From: Rhizobium mesosinicum
GTDB lineage: Bacteria > Pseudomonadota > Alphaproteobacteria > Rhizobiales > Rhizobiaceae
Direction of reading: 5' to 3'
DNA: 64,000 bases
NCBI RefSeq assembly: GCF_019511345.1
Contig: NZ_JAEUAK010000004.1
Coordinates: 434,001 to 498,000 of the forward strand
Shown here: positions 23,976 through 33,775 of the stretch, piece by piece
How positions within the stretch are numbered: the stretch's first letter is position 1
How the letters are laid out: every line of letters starts with the position of its first letter
Notes under the pieces: model-generated
What the model was told of the DNA's origin: nothing
The model's database searches: none
The model's input: only the letters and a program-made list of their open reading frames with translations
Made by a program: the position numbers and the translations under genes

Positions 23976-24842
23976 ATGGCTCAGCCAGGTGTAGTGCGTG
24001 AACCGTCCATGGAAGAGATCCTGGCCTCCATTCGACAGATCATCGAAAGCAATGAGCCGGGCGCCGGAAAGGCGATTTCCGCCTCGCTTCCTCCCGTTTA
24101 CGGGGCGGAAGAAGAAAACGACTCCGAAATTCATCTGACGGTCGACGATACCTATGCCGGTGTCGAGTTCCCGGAGCCGGCTGCGCTGCGTCCCGATCCG
24201 CGTTTCGTCGCTGCAAATTCTGCCGGCACGGCGTCTGAACCGGAAATGCCGGCCCGCGCCATGTCGCTTGCCGATGTCGCAGCCCGCGTCCGTGCCGCTT
24301 CCGAGCGTAGCGGTGTTCAGCCCGTTCAAACGTTCCGTGATATTCCCCAACAATTCCATGAACCGCAGCCGGCTTACAGCGCGCCACGCGCGGCTGCCGC
24401 TCCGCGCCCGATCGAGCCGGCTCCGGCTCCCCGCGTTGCCCCCGTCGCCGATTATGCACCTGAACCTGCGCCGGTCTTTGCCGAGCAACGCCTGCCCGAT
24501 GTCCCGCAGCCCGCGCTCGACGAAGAGGCGCCCGTGTTTCCCGCTGTGGAGCAGCGCGTCGAGCCGCTGGCCTTCCAGCCGGCCGAAGTTGCGTCCGAGC
24601 GTGTAGCGGAAGACGGTCAGCCGTCACTTCTGTCGCAGAACACGGGCCTGAAGGTTGCCCGTTCCTTCGAAGAGCTTGCCGCTGCCATCGATGGCGCCGC
24701 CGAGCGCCGCTCGCTGGATGAGATCGCCGAAGACATGCTGCGGCCGATGCTGCGCGAGTGGCTGGATGACAACCTGCCGACGCTCGTTGAGCGTCTCGTG
24801 CGCGAAGAAATCGAACGCGTGGCGCGCGGCCCTCGCCGCTGA
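23976..24842 (+). CDS. popZ: PopZ-family polar organising protein (DUF2497)
   Basis: A 288-residue protein with the two conserved ends of the DUF2497/PopZ family. The N-terminal helix is EPSMEEILASIRQIIES (about 9-25), and the C-terminal oligomerisation helices are LDEIAEDMLRPMLREWLDDNLPTLVERLVREEIERV (about 245-280). Between them lies an acidic, Pro/Ala-rich disordered spacer of about 210 residues. In Caulobacter, and as the growth-pole marker in Agrobacterium, PopZ forms a polar condensate that anchors the chromosome origin and recruits polarity factors. The gene sits directly upstream of valS, separated by a terminator. Confidence 0.9.
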   Translation: MAQPGVVREPSMEEILASIRQIIESNEPGAGKAISASLPPVYGAEEENDSEIHLTVDDTYAGVEFPEPAALRPDPRFVAANSAGTASEPEMPARAMSLADVAARVRAASERSGVQPVQTFRDIPQQFHEPQPAYSAPRAAAAPRPIEPAPAPRVAPVADYAPEPAPVFAEQRLPDVPQPALDEEAPVFPAVEQRVEPLAFQPAEVASERVAEDGQPSLLSQNTGLKVARSFEELAAAIDGAAERRSLDEIAEDMLRPMLREWLDDNLPTLVERLVREEIERVARGPRR

Positions 24843-24864
24843 TCGGACCGCTTTTCCAGACAGA

Positions 24865-24893
24865 GCCGCTCCGGTCTCCGGGGCGGCTTTTTT
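24865..24893 (+). terminator. Intrinsic terminator of popZ
   Basis: Stem GCCGCTCCGG/CCGGGGCGGC (24865-24874 with 24878-24887, one T-G pair), 3-base loop, T6. Confidence 0.9.
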
Positions 24894-24958
24894 ATTGACT
24901 TGGCCGTAGCCATCCTATTTACAAAACGCCCATCCTCGAACCTCGAATTGGTCAGAAA

Positions 24959-27802
24959 ATGCTCGAAAAGACCTACGATTCCGCCGCCGTAGAACCGAAG
25001 ATCGCCGCGAAATGGGATGAGGCGGATGCCTTCCGTGCCGGCGCCAACGCAAAGCCGGGTGCTGAGAGCTTCACCATCGTCATCCCGCCGCCGAACGTTA
25101 CCGGCTCGCTGCACATGGGCCATGCGCTGAACAATACGCTGCAGGACGTCATGGTGCGGTTCGAACGCATGCGCGGTAAGGATGTGCTCTGGCAGCCGGG
25201 CATGGACCATGCCGGCATCGCCACGCAGATGGTTGTCGAGCGCAAGCTGATGGAGCAGCAGCTTCCCGGCCGCCGCGAGATGGGCCGCGATGCCTTCATC
25301 GAAAAGGTCTGGGAATGGAAGAGTGAATCGGGCGGCCTGATCTTCAACCAGTTGAAGCGCCTCGGCGCTTCCTGCGACTGGTCGCGTGAGCGCTTCACCA
25401 TGGACGAGGGCCTGTCGCAGGCTGTTCTTGAAGTCTTCGTCACGCTTTACAAGGAAGGCCTGATTTACAAGGACAAGCGCCTCGTCAACTGGGATCCGAA
25501 GTTGCTGACGGCGATTTCCGACATGGAAGTCGAGCAGATCGAGCTCAAAGGCAATCTGTGGCATCTTCGCTATCCGTTGGAAGAGGGCGTCACCTATCAG
25601 TACCCAATCGCTTTTGATGACGAGGGCAAGCCCACCGAATTCGAAACGCGCGACTACCTCGTGGTTGCGACGACGCGGCCGGAGACGATGCTTGGCGATA
25701 CCGGCGTTGCGGTCAATCCCAAGGACGAGCGCTACAAGTTGATCGTCGGCAAACACGTCATCCTGCCGATCGTTGGCCGCAGGATTCCGATTGTTGCCGA
25801 CGACTATGCCGATCCGACAGCCGGCACGGGCGCGGTCAAGATCACGCCTGCACACGATTTCAACGACTTTGAAGTCGGCAAGCGGGCTGGCCTGCGTGCA
25901 ATCAACATCATGAACATCGACGGCACGATCACGATCAAGGACAACGAGGATTTCCTCGAAGGGCTTGATCATCCGGCCGCCCTGCACGGCGCCTGGGATC
26001 GCCTCGAAGGTCAGGATCGTTTCCATGCGCGCAAGATCATCGTCGAGATCTTCGAAGAGGCCGGCCTGCTCGACAAGATCGAGCCGCACAAGCACATGGT
26101 TCCGCATGGCGACCGCGGTGGCGTGCCGATCGAGCCGCGTCTGACCGAGCAATGGTGGGTCGATAACAAGACGCTTGCCAAGCCGGCCATTGCCTCCGTT
26201 CGCGAGGGCCGGACAAAGTTCGTGCCGAAGAACTGGGAAAATACCTACTTCCAATGGATGGAGAATATCCAGCCGTGGTGCATATCCCGTCAACTCTGGT
26301 GGGGTCACCAGATTCCGGCCTGGTACGGTCCGGATGGTCAGGTTTTCGTCGAGAAGACCGAAGAAGAGGCGCTGCAGGCCGCCATCCAGCACTACTTGTC
26401 GCATGAAGGACCGATGAAGGCCTATGTCGAGGACCTGCTTGAGAATTTCAGGCCGGGCGAGATTTTGACGCGTGACGAAGACGTGCTCGACACATGGTTC
26501 TCCTCGGCACTCTGGCCGTTCTCGACGCTTGGCTGGCCGGACAAGACGCCCGAGCTGGAGCGATATTATCCGACCAGTGTTCTGGTCACCGGTTTCGATA
26601 TCATCCCGTTCTGGGTTGTTCGCATGATGCAGATGGGCCTTCATTTCATGAAGGACGAGGACGACAACCCGGTTGAGCCGTTCCATACCGTCTATATTCA
26701 CGCTCTCGTCCGCGACAAGAACGGGCAGAAGATGTCGAAGTCCAAGGGCAACGTCATCGACCCTCTCGAACTGATCGACGAATACGGTGCAGACGCGCTG
26801 CGCTTCACGCTGGCGATCATGGCTGCACAGGGCCGTGACGTGAAGCTCGACCCGGCCCGCATCGCCGGTTACCGCAATTTCGGTACCAAGCTCTGGAACG
26901 CCACGCGCTTTGCCGAAATGAACGGCGCCAAGAGTGATCCGCATTTCGTACCGGAAGCGGCCGAACTCACCATCAACCGCTGGATCCTGACCGAGCTTGC
27001 CCGAACGGAACGTGACGTAACGGAAGCTCTTGAAGCCTACCGCTTCAACGACGCCGCCGGCGCGCTCTATCGCTTCGTCTGGAACCAGTTCTGCGATTGG
27101 TATCTCGAACTTCTGAAACCGGTCTTCGGCGGTGAAGACGAGGGCGCGAAGGCCGAAGCTCAAGCCTGCAGCGCTTATGTTCTGGAAGAGATCTACAAGC
27201 TGCTGCATCCATTCATGCCCTTCATGACCGAAGAACTGTGGGCACACACGGCGGGTGAGGGCCAGGAACGTGACGGATTGCTCTGCCACGCCGAATGGCC
27301 GTCGCCGTCTTATGTCGACAATGCCGCGGCCGATGAGATCAACTGGCTGATCGACCTTGTTTCCGGCATCCGCTCGGTGCGCTCGGAAATGAACGTGCCG
27401 CCGTCGGCCACCGCCCCACTCGTCGTAGTCGGCGCCAACAGCCTGACGCGTGAACGGCTGTTCCGTCATGACGCGGCCATCAAGCGCCTGGCGCGTGTCG
27501 AGGGTATTTCGCTGGCGGAATCTGCGCCGAAGGGTGCCGCTCAGATCGTCGTCGCAGAAGCGACCGCCTGCCTGCCGCTCGGCAATCTGATCGATCTTTC
27601 TGCGGAAAAGAACCGCCTCGAAAAGGCGATTGCGAAGGCCGAGAGCGAAGTCGCGCGCATTGATGGAAAGCTCTCGAATGAGAAGTTCGTCGCCAATGCA
27701 AACCCGGAAGTGGTGGAGGGCGAACGCGAGCGTCATGCAGAACTGACGAGCCAGCTCGAAAGCCTGAGGACTGCTCTCGCGCGAGTTAGCGAAGCGGGAT
27801 AA
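24959..27802 (+). CDS. valS: Valyl-tRNA synthetase
   Basis: A 947-residue class I aminoacyl-tRNA synthetase that charges tRNA-Val. The HIGH-type motif is HMGH at 52-55, and KMSKS is at 591-595. Between them is the CP1 editing domain that clears mischarged Thr-tRNA(Val). The anticodon-binding domain follows, and the protein ends in the ValRS-specific C-terminal coiled coil (about 880-945, AEKNRLEKAIAKAESEVARI...). Length is standard. The long open frame on the opposite strand is antisense noise. Confidence 0.98.
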   Translation: MLEKTYDSAAVEPKIAAKWDEADAFRAGANAKPGAESFTIVIPPPNVTGSLHMGHALNNTLQDVMVRFERMRGKDVLWQPGMDHAGIATQMVVERKLMEQQLPGRREMGRDAFIEKVWEWKSESGGLIFNQLKRLGASCDWSRERFTMDEGLSQAVLEVFVTLYKEGLIYKDKRLVNWDPKLLTAISDMEVEQIELKGNLWHLRYPLEEGVTYQYPIAFDDEGKPTEFETRDYLVVATTRPETMLGDTGVAVNPKDERYKLIVGKHVILPIVGRRIPIVADDYADPTAGTGAVKITPAHDFNDFEVGKRAGLRAINIMNIDGTITIKDNEDFLEGLDHPAALHGAWDRLEGQDRFHARKIIVEIFEEAGLLDKIEPHKHMVPHGDRGGVPIEPRLTEQWWVDNKTLAKPAIASVREGRTKFVPKNWENTYFQWMENIQPWCISRQLWWGHQIPAWYGPDGQVFVEKTEEEALQAAIQHYLSHEGPMKAYVEDLLENFRPGEILTRDEDVLDTWFSSALWPFSTLGWPDKTPELERYYPTSVLVTGFDIIPFWVVRMMQMGLHFMKDEDDNPVEPFHTVYIHALVRDKNGQKMSKSKGNVIDPLELIDEYGADALRFTLAIMAAQGRDVKLDPARIAGYRNFGTKLWNATRFAEMNGAKSDPHFVPEAAELTINRWILTELARTERDVTEALEAYRFNDAAGALYRFVWNQFCDWYLELLKPVFGGEDEGAKAEAQACSAYVLEEIYKLLHPFMPFMTEELWAHTAGEGQERDGLLCHAEWPSPSYVDNAAADEINWLIDLVSGIRSVRSEMNVPPSATAPLVVVGANSLTRERLFRHDAAIKRLARVEGISLAESAPKGAAQIVVAEATACLPLGNLIDLSAEKNRLEKAIAKAESEVARIDGKLSNEKFVANANPEVVEGERERHAELTSQLESLRTALARVSEAG

Positions 27803-28192
27803 TCGCGGCTAACGAGTATAATTTTTCTGAAGGCGCGTTCCCTTGGAGCGCGCCTCTTACGTTAAAGAGCACGACGATTCGTAAGGAATTGGGCGCTTTT
27901 GCCGATTCTGCCTGTGGATATAACCTGTTTGAGGGATATCGCGCGCGAAAACCAGCACTGTTGTCAGTTTGATACAGCCGCCACGCTTGGTGGAATGAAT
28001 ATCTAATAGAACCCTAAAAACTGACGGATAGAAGAATGGAATTTTATATATCTGATTTTTTGACGTGCCCGTCAATTAGTTACGTAAATTAGTCATAACG
28101 CAACTTCGCGGCGCAGCGGAACGCTTCGTTGCCAATTATTAAGTTCACTAGCACAGTGTGATTACATCAATTGCTTGAGTGGGGGAGACACA
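27803..28192. other. Intergenic region between valS and the FadL-type gene
   Basis: 390 bp without a supported gene. It has a weak hairpin near 27831-27855 and an AT-rich stretch before the OmpP1 start. The palindrome TTACGTAA at 28080-28087 lies about 105 bp before the downstream ATG and could be an operator. No clear sigma-70 pair was found. Confidence 0.5.
27831..27855 (+). terminator. Weak hairpin after valS
   Basis: AGGCGCG/CGCGCCT (27831-27837 with 27849-27855), 11-base loop, followed by CTTAC rather than a T-run. It may end valS transcripts inefficiently. Confidence 0.35.
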
Positions 28193-29437
28193 ATGGCAGC
28201 GCGTATGTTTTCCAGGAGCGTAACATCGCTCATCATCCTTTCGGCAGTCGCCTCACCGTCCTTTGCAGGTGGTCTGGAGCGCGGCGGCTATAATATCGAT
28301 CAGTTGTTCGATACGTCGCAGTTCAGCGTGCAGACAGGGATGATTTACGTTAATCCGCAACGGAAGCTGAATAATGCCCGCGACGTGGACCCGACAGATG
28401 GTACGGTTCGCGGTTCGACGTCCGCTGATGAGACCGAGCCTTACTACATTCCGTATGCCGGTCTTAAGGCGGGCGTTGGCGACGCCGACTGTTTGCTCGA
28501 TTATTCCGAACCGTTTGGTGCGCATACCAATCCAGGTGCGAATTGGGTTGGTGCCCAGAGCCAGATTGAGACTGAGATCAAGAGCAGGAACTATGGAGCA
28601 ACTTGCTCTTACAGGTTCGATGTCGGCCCGGGTCAGTTTCGCGTCATCGGCGGCGGCTTTTACCAACATATCGAAGGCTTTCGTACGCGCCTCGTCGCTC
28701 CGCTGCCGTTTCCGCTTTCGGCCGCTTTCGACGGTACCGGTCGTCTTGATCTCGAGGATAACGGCTGGGGTTGGCGTGCAGGCGTCGCCTACGAAATCCC
28801 GGAATATGCTTTTCGCGCGAGCCTCGTCTATAATAGCCGCGTAGATTACGACAACCTGACGGGCACTGTTGACCTGACTCAGGTTCCTGGTGCTGTTTCG
28901 CCAGGAAATCCTTTTTTTGGGCGCGTGACACCGGTTAAGGGAAGTGCAGAGGCACCGGACTCCCTCGAGTTGAAGTTGCAGTCGGGTATCGCTCCGGATT
29001 GGCTGGCTTTCGGCTCCGTCAAGTGGATGAACTGGAGCCTTCTGCAGTCGGTGCAATTCTGCCCCACCAATGGACTGCCTTGCCCTGCTGGCGGTCTAAC
29101 CTCGCTTGATCTGCACTATCGCGACGGCTGGACGATCACGGGTGGTCTTGGTCACAAGTTTACCGATAAGTGGGCGGGTGCAGTCAGCCTCACCTGGGAT
29201 CGCGGCACCAGCCAGGGTTACGGCTCGCAAACGGATAGCTGGACAGTCGGTGTCGGTGCCGCCTACACGCCGACTGAGAATATAGAATGGCGTGTTGCAG
29301 GTGCGGTTGGTGTGTTGACTAGCGGCTCATCTGGTACGGTCACCTCCGGTGGCATTACCTATGGCAATGACGTTACTTATTCCTTTGGCAACGATCTGGT
29401 TGCCGCGCTATCGACCAGCCTAAAGGTCAAGTTTTAA
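28193..29437 (+). CDS. OmpP1/FadL/TodX-family outer-membrane protein
   Basis: A 414-residue beta-barrel protein with a signal peptide (about residues 1-26, SPSFA-GGLERGG). The mature N-terminus reads GGLERGGYNIDQLFDTSQF, then alternating amphipathic strands, ending in a phenylalanine (LKVKF), the outer-membrane insertion signal. The family imports hydrophobic molecules such as long-chain fatty acids; here ligand unknown. The ATG at 28193 has a GGGGGA site. It is monocistronic, with a terminator 20 bp after the stop and a long upstream region. Confidence 0.88.
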   Translation: MAARMFSRSVTSLIILSAVASPSFAGGLERGGYNIDQLFDTSQFSVQTGMIYVNPQRKLNNARDVDPTDGTVRGSTSADETEPYYIPYAGLKAGVGDADCLLDYSEPFGAHTNPGANWVGAQSQIETEIKSRNYGATCSYRFDVGPGQFRVIGGGFYQHIEGFRTRLVAPLPFPLSAAFDGTGRLDLEDNGWGWRAGVAYEIPEYAFRASLVYNSRVDYDNLTGTVDLTQVPGAVSPGNPFFGRVTPVKGSAEAPDSLELKLQSGIAPDWLAFGSVKWMNWSLLQSVQFCPTNGLPCPAGGLTSLDLHYRDGWTITGGLGHKFTDKWAGAVSLTWDRGTSQGYGSQTDSWTVGVGAAYTPTENIEWRVAGAVGVLTSGSSGTVTSGGITYGNDVTYSFGNDLVAALSTSLKVKF

Positions 29438-29456
29438 TTCTCCGATTTGAAGAATT

Positions 29457-29483
29457 GAAGAGCCTGGCGGTGCCGGGCTCTTC
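29457..29483 (+). terminator. Intrinsic terminator of the FadL-type gene
   Basis: GAAGAGCC (29457-29464) pairs with GGCTCTTC (29476-29483), with an inner GGC/GCC pair. The following sequence (TTCGTTT) is moderately T-rich. Confidence 0.65.
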
Positions 29484-30150
29484 TTCGTTTGCCGCCATTA
29501 ATCATCCCATCTTCTCGTTTCGTTTTGTGACGATTCAGCAACACTTTTTTACGACGGTTCGCGTATGATGTCGGCGGGGCGAATTTGTCCATTTCCCGCC
29601 ACAAAGAGGGCGCAGCGCTATTAGCGGGCGAGGAGATGACAAGCGTAGGTGTGCGTAAGCAGTAGCATGGGTCGAATTTTTTCCGGTAACGCCAGACATC
29701 GAGATAGCAGCGGCAAGAAGCCAGCGGCAACGACCGTTTTGCTTTTCGCCAAAGGCATTTTCCGCCGAAAATCCCCCCTTTCGATAGTGTTGCAGATTTG
29801 CTCGTTCCGATCATTTTCATTCCCCCGGCATGAAGCTTCGTTCTCTGGGCACGATGGCGATACCGGTTTGGTCACATTTGCTGTTTACGAAGACGATAGA
29901 GGCGGACGGGCAGGGTCTTGGATCGCAAAGGAAATACCGCAGGCATCACATGCGAACCGTGCCGGAAGCCGGATGGCTCGCAAGGATGTGCTGGTTTTGA
30001 CAGAGGGGCATGGGGCTGGAAGCGACGCGGGTAAAGGAGCCTTGGAGCCCGCCGCGGGATCGCTCGCCTGGAAAGAATGCATCTACGCGGGCAGAACGGC
30101 AGAGAAAGCCGCCGCCAGGCGTCTGTGATGAACGAAAGAAACCGGTAAAG
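29484..30150. other. Long region upstream of exoR without a supported gene
   Basis: 667 bp. Open frames on both strands (for example 29649-30128, plus) have rare-looking composition, no ribosome site and no recognisable domain. The stretch probably holds the exoR promoter and leader. No terminator or clear riboswitch fold was recognised. Confidence 0.5.
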
Positions 30151-30954
30151 ATGGTAACGTCCGAGTTCAGATTGTTCAAATTCATGCTGCTCAGCATGTC
30201 GATAGCAGTTTCGCTGGCCTTGGCCTGTCCGGTCCTGGCATTCGACATTAAGACGGGCGTGACGAAGGAATCGGGACCCTTCGATCTCTTCAAGTTTGGT
30301 TTCAAAGCTTACAAAAACGGTCAGAAGGAAGAGGCGGTAGAAGCCTATAAATACGCCGCCGAGAAGGGACATACCGGTTCTCGTTGGGCGCTCGCCAACA
30401 TGTATGCCGATGGCGATGGCGTGGCGCAGGACGATTTCGAAGCCTTCAAGATCTATAGCGAGATTGCACAGCAGGGCGTAGAGCCCGGCTCGGAGGATAC
30501 CGGCTTCTTCATCAATGCGCTGCTGTCGCTTGCCAATTATTACAGGCACGGCATTTCTGGCAGCCCGGTGAAGATCGATCTCAACCAGGCCCGGCAGCTC
30601 TATTTCCAGGTCGCTTCTACCTTCGGTGTTCCAGAGGCTCAGTTCCAGCTTGCGCAGATGATGCTCGCGGGTGAGGGCGGCAGCGCCAATATCAACCAGG
30701 CCAAAAAATGGCTCAATCAGGCCCGCAAGAGCGGCCATCCCGGTGCCATGGCGGTCTTCGGCAACATCCTCTTCGATGAAGGCCAGTCTGCCCGCGGTCT
30801 GGCGCTCATGACGGCCGCTCTCGACCGCTGCAAGCCGAAGGATTGCAGCTGGATGCAATCGCTTCAGGAGGATGCATTCTCGGTCGCCAGTGAAACGGAT
30901 CGACGTACGGCCATATCCCTGTCACATACGATTGCGAGCGGCTCGGACAACTAA
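30151..30954 (+). CDS. exoR: ExoR, periplasmic regulator of exopolysaccharide and motility
   Basis: A 267-residue protein, the same size as Sinorhizobium ExoR (268). The signal peptide is about residues 1-30 (CPVLA-FD). The mature part starts DIKTGVTKESGPFDLFKFG and contains Sel1-like repeats (EEAVEAYKYAAEKGHTGSRWALANMYADGDGV, and two or three more). In rhizobia ExoR binds the periplasmic domain of the ExoS sensor and holds the ExoS/ChvI system off; loss raises succinoglycan and abolishes flagella. The start is the ATG at 30151. It is monocistronic and converges on xthA. Confidence 0.93.
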   Translation: MVTSEFRLFKFMLLSMSIAVSLALACPVLAFDIKTGVTKESGPFDLFKFGFKAYKNGQKEEAVEAYKYAAEKGHTGSRWALANMYADGDGVAQDDFEAFKIYSEIAQQGVEPGSEDTGFFINALLSLANYYRHGISGSPVKIDLNQARQLYFQVASTFGVPEAQFQLAQMMLAGEGGSANINQAKKWLNQARKSGHPGAMAVFGNILFDEGQSARGLALMTAALDRCKPKDCSWMQSLQEDAFSVASETDRRTAISLSHTIASGSDN

Positions 30955-30957
30955 GCT

Positions 30958-31020
30958 TTCGAGCAATTCCGGCAAAAGTGCGCAGCGATTTTGCGTCCGG
31001 AATCGCGTAAAACGAAAATG
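30958..31020. repeat. Rhizobial dispersed palindromic repeat between exoR and xthA
   Basis: About 60 bp beginning GAGCAATTCCGGCAAAAGTG and containing GCGTCCGGAATCGCGTAAAA. ATTCCGG and CCGGAAT form a stem, extended by CAAAA/TTTTG. I recall near-identical intergenic copies being common in Rhizobium genomes. It fills the gap between two convergent genes and may act as terminator for both. Confidence 0.6.
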
Positions 31021-31029
31021 CTTTAAATC

Positions 31030-31821
31030 TCAGGCAGCGAAATCGAAGTAAGCGACGACGGGCACGTGATCGGAGGGCTTTTCCCAGGCACGCACATGCT
31101 TTTCGATGGCTGTCGACGTCATGCAGTCGGCTGCTTCCGGGGACAGCATCAAATGGTCGATACGGATGCCGTTGTTCTTCGGCCAGGCGCCGGCCTGATA
31201 ATCCCAGAAGGAATAGAGTGCCGTCGCATCGGTTGCAGAACGCACCGCATCGACGAGACCTAAATTTTCCAGCCGGCGGAAGGCTTCGCGTGTCTGCGGC
31301 AGGAAGAGTGCATCGCTTGCCCAGACCTTCGGGTCGAAACAATCATGCGGCTCGGGAATGACATTGTAGTCGCCGGCGAGAATGAAAATTTCCTCGTATT
31401 CCAGGCGTTCGACAGCGAATTTGCGCAGGCGCTCCATCCAGGCGAGTTTGTACGGATATTTTTCCGTTTCCGGCGGGTTGCCGTTCGGCAGGTAGAGACA
31501 GCAGACACGCGCCACCTTGTTGCCCGGCAGGGAGAAGACGGTCTCGAGGAATCGCGCCTGCTCATCGAGCGGATCGCCCGGCAGGCCGCGATTGACTTCG
31601 GAAGGCGAGCTCTTGGAAAGAATGGCAACGCCGTTGAAGCCCTTCTGACCATGCGTTTCGACATGGTAGCCGAGCGCTTCGATCTCCAGCCGTGGGAAAC
31701 CTTCGTCGATCGTCTTGATTTCCTGCAGGCAGACAATGTCCGGACTGGAATCCTTCAGCCATTGCGTCAGGTTGTCGATACGCGCCTTGACGCCGTTGAT
31801 GTTCCAGGTCGCGATCTTCAT
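31030..31821 (-). CDS. xthA: Exodeoxyribonuclease III
   Basis: A 263-residue AP endonuclease/3'-5' exonuclease of the ExoIII (endonuclease/exonuclease/phosphatase) fold. It opens MKIATWNINGVKARIDNL, with the metal glutamate in CLQEIK near residue 34 and the catalytic GDYNVIP near 150. NNGIRIDHLMLS (about 225) and KPSDHVPVVA at the end provide the catalytic Asp/His. It repairs abasic and oxidised DNA ends. The start is the ATG at 31821. It follows erpA on the same strand after a terminator-like hairpin. Confidence 0.94.
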   Translation of the reverse strand: MKIATWNINGVKARIDNLTQWLKDSSPDIVCLQEIKTIDEGFPRLEIEALGYHVETHGQKGFNGVAILSKSSPSEVNRGLPGDPLDEQARFLETVFSLPGNKVARVCCLYLPNGNPPETEKYPYKLAWMERLRKFAVERLEYEEIFILAGDYNVIPEPHDCFDPKVWASDALFLPQTREAFRRLENLGLVDAVRSATDATALYSFWDYQAGAWPKNNGIRIDHLMLSPEAADCMTSTAIEKHVRAWEKPSDHVPVVAYFDFAA

Positions 31822-31888
31822 GGCTTTTATCCTGCTCTCTGTCCTGAGCGCTCTTTTATCGCGCTCCGGCGTCTGCGGACAAGACAAG

Positions 31889-31919
31889 AAACCGGCCGGA
31901 AGAAAATCTTCGGCCGGTT
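31889..31919 (-). terminator. Hairpin after erpA
   Basis: AACCGGCCG (31889-31897) pairs perfectly with CGGCCGGTT (31911-31919), extended by AAGA/TCTT with one bulge. On the minus strand it is followed by a broken T-run (TTTCTTGT). It lies between erpA and xthA. Confidence 0.6.
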
Positions 31920-31942
31920 ATCAATGGAAAGCAATTCTTGAA

Positions 31943-32275
31943 TCAGATCGCGAAGCTGGTGCCGCAGCCGCAGCTTGCCACTGCATTCGGATTGTTGATC
32001 TGGAAGGACTGGCCGAGCAGGTTGTCGACGAAATCGATCTCGGAACCCGCCATATAGACCAGCGATAGACTGTCGATCAGTACCTTGGCATCATTCTTCT
32101 CGACGACGATATCGTCGTCGGCTGCGCCGTCCACGAGATCGAATTTGTAGGAAAAGCCGGAACAGCCGCCGCCTTCGACGGAGACGCGCAACGCGCTCTT
32201 GCCGGGATCGCTGCCGACGATAGCGGCAATACGCTTTGCCGCGGCGTCGGAAAGGGTTACATTCGCTTCAGTCAT
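31943..32275 (-). CDS. erpA: Iron-sulfur cluster insertion protein
   Basis: A 110-residue A-type Fe-S carrier. The three conserved cysteines are in GGGCSGFSY (near 42) and SCGCG (near 104-106). It passes [4Fe-4S] clusters from the scaffold to apo-enzymes. ErpA-type rather than IscA or SufA is suggested by the isolated context and the alphaproteobacterial sequence. The ATG at 32275 follows a strong GGAGGAAG site. It is divergent from dgt across 220 bp. Confidence 0.9.
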   Translation of the reverse strand: MTEANVTLSDAAAKRIAAIVGSDPGKSALRVSVEGGGCSGFSYKFDLVDGAADDDIVVEKNDAKVLIDSLSLVYMAGSEIDFVDNLLGQSFQINNPNAVASCGCGTSFAI

Positions 32276-32495
32276 TCTTCCTCCTGCCGGGGTCAAGATC
32301 CGGAGAGAATCCTATTTGGACGTTTCATGTTCAAACGCATGATATCAAAGAAACTTATCATAATCCTTCCTTAAAGGGCAGGATCTGGCGAAGCGGTCGA
32401 CAAAGCGCCTCTTTGCCGTTTCTGTAAGCTATAGGTATGAAGAGCGGAAAGCGGCGTCAATGGGCAATGTCGCAACGCGTTGGTGACGGTGAAGA

Positions 32496-33713
32496 ATGAG
32501 CTTCGACAGGCATGCATTGGGTTTCGGTTACGGGGAACGGGCGGATTATGCGGCAGATCCATGGAACTCGCGCGGGCGTCTCTATCCGGAGAGCGGCAGT
32601 CCGACGCGTTCCGATTTTCAACGCGACCGCGACCGTATCATTCATACAACGGCCTTTCGCCGGCTGAAGCACAAAACGCAGGTTTTCATTGCCCAGGACG
32701 GCGACCATTACCGTACGCGCCTGACGCATACGATAGAGGTAGCGCAGATCGCACGCGCGCTTGCCCGCGCCCTGAAGGCTGACGAGGATCTGGCCGAGGG
32801 CGTGGCGCTCGTCCATGATTTCGGCCATACGCCTTTCGGCCATACGGGCGAGGATGCGCTGCATGAAGAATTGCTGCCCTATGGCGGCTTCGACCACAAT
32901 GCCCAATCCCTGCGCATCGTGACCAAACTCGAGCGGCGTTATGCCGAATTCGACGGCATCAATCTGACCTGGGAAAGCCTCGAAGGTCTCGTCAAGCACA
33001 ACGGTCCGCTGCTGACGTCCGACGGTGTCGGCACCCGCGGACCGGTGCCGCAACCGATTCTCGACTATTGCGAGCTGCACGATCTGGAATTGGCGAGCTA
33101 TGCGAGCCTTGAAGCCCAGGCAGCAGCGATCGCCGACGACATCGCCTACAATACCCATGACATCGATGATGGCTTGCGCTCGGGCTACCTGAATTTCGAG
33201 ATGCTGGAAGAAATTCCGTTTCTTGCCGGTCTGATGGCCGAGGTCAGGGAGCGTTACCCGCATCTGGAACCGAGCCGCTTCACGCATGAGATCATGCGCC
33301 GCCAGATCACACGCATGGTCGAGGACGTCATCGGCGTGGCGCAGAAGCGCCTCGCAGAGCTGAAACCGCACAGCGCCGATGATATCCGTAAGGCTGATCA
33401 CGTGATCGCAACCTTTTCGGATGAGATGGCCGAGACCGACAGGCAGATCAAGGCGATGCTCTTCAAGCGCATCTACCGGAATACCGATATTATGCGCATC
33501 CGCGCCGGCGCCGCCCAGATCGTCAAGGATCTCTTCAGCGCCTACATGGCCAATCCCAAGGAGATGCAGAGCCACTATTGGGTAGACCATATCGCCGGTC
33601 TCTCCGATGCGCCGAAAGCCCGCCATGTCGGCGATTATTTGGCGGGCATGACGGATACCTATGCCATCAGTGCCCACAGGCGATTGTTTGACCATACTCC
33701 GGATTTGCGATAG
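32496..33713 (+). CDS. dgt: dGTP triphosphohydrolase-like HD protein
   Basis: A 405-residue HD-domain dNTP triphosphohydrolase that splits dGTP (or other dNTPs) into nucleoside and triphosphate. Metal motifs are H78 in [12 protein letters not shown], the HD pair at 107-108 in [12 protein letters not shown], and a later aspartate in [13 protein letters not shown]. Length fits the shorter, type-2 family common in Alphaproteobacteria. It is followed by argS 62 bp downstream on the same strand, often conserved in rhizobia. Confidence 0.92.
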   Translation: MSFDRHALGFGYGERADYAADPWNSRGRLYPESGSPTRSDFQRDRDRIIHTTAFRRLKHKTQVFIAQDGDHYRTRLTHTIEVAQIARALARALKADEDLAEGVALVHDFGHTPFGHTGEDALHEELLPYGGFDHNAQSLRIVTKLERRYAEFDGINLTWESLEGLVKHNGPLLTSDGVGTRGPVPQPILDYCELHDLELASYASLEAQAAAIADDIAYNTHDIDDGLRSGYLNFEMLEEIPFLAGLMAEVRERYPHLEPSRFTHEIMRRQITRMVEDVIGVAQKRLAELKPHSADDIRKADHVIATFSDEMAETDRQIKAMLFKRIYRNTDIMRIRAGAAQIVKDLFSAYMANPKEMQSHYWVDHIAGLSDAPKARHVGDYLAGMTDTYAISAHRRLFDHTPDLR

Positions 33714-33775
33714 GCAGCGGGCGCCCGGCAGCCGCCGGCAAACCTGTTGGCACAGCCTGTGCATGGAAGAGTGCG

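Noticed and set aside
24617..27736. A 1039-codon open frame on the minus strand opposite valS
   Set aside because: It is the antisense shadow of a well-supported synthetase, with Arg/His/Asp-rich composition typical of reverse frames in GC-rich coding DNA and no domain.
29649..30128. A 159-codon plus-strand frame before exoR
   Set aside because: No ribosome site, no recognisable domain, and composition unlike neighbouring genes; treated as non-coding upstream region.
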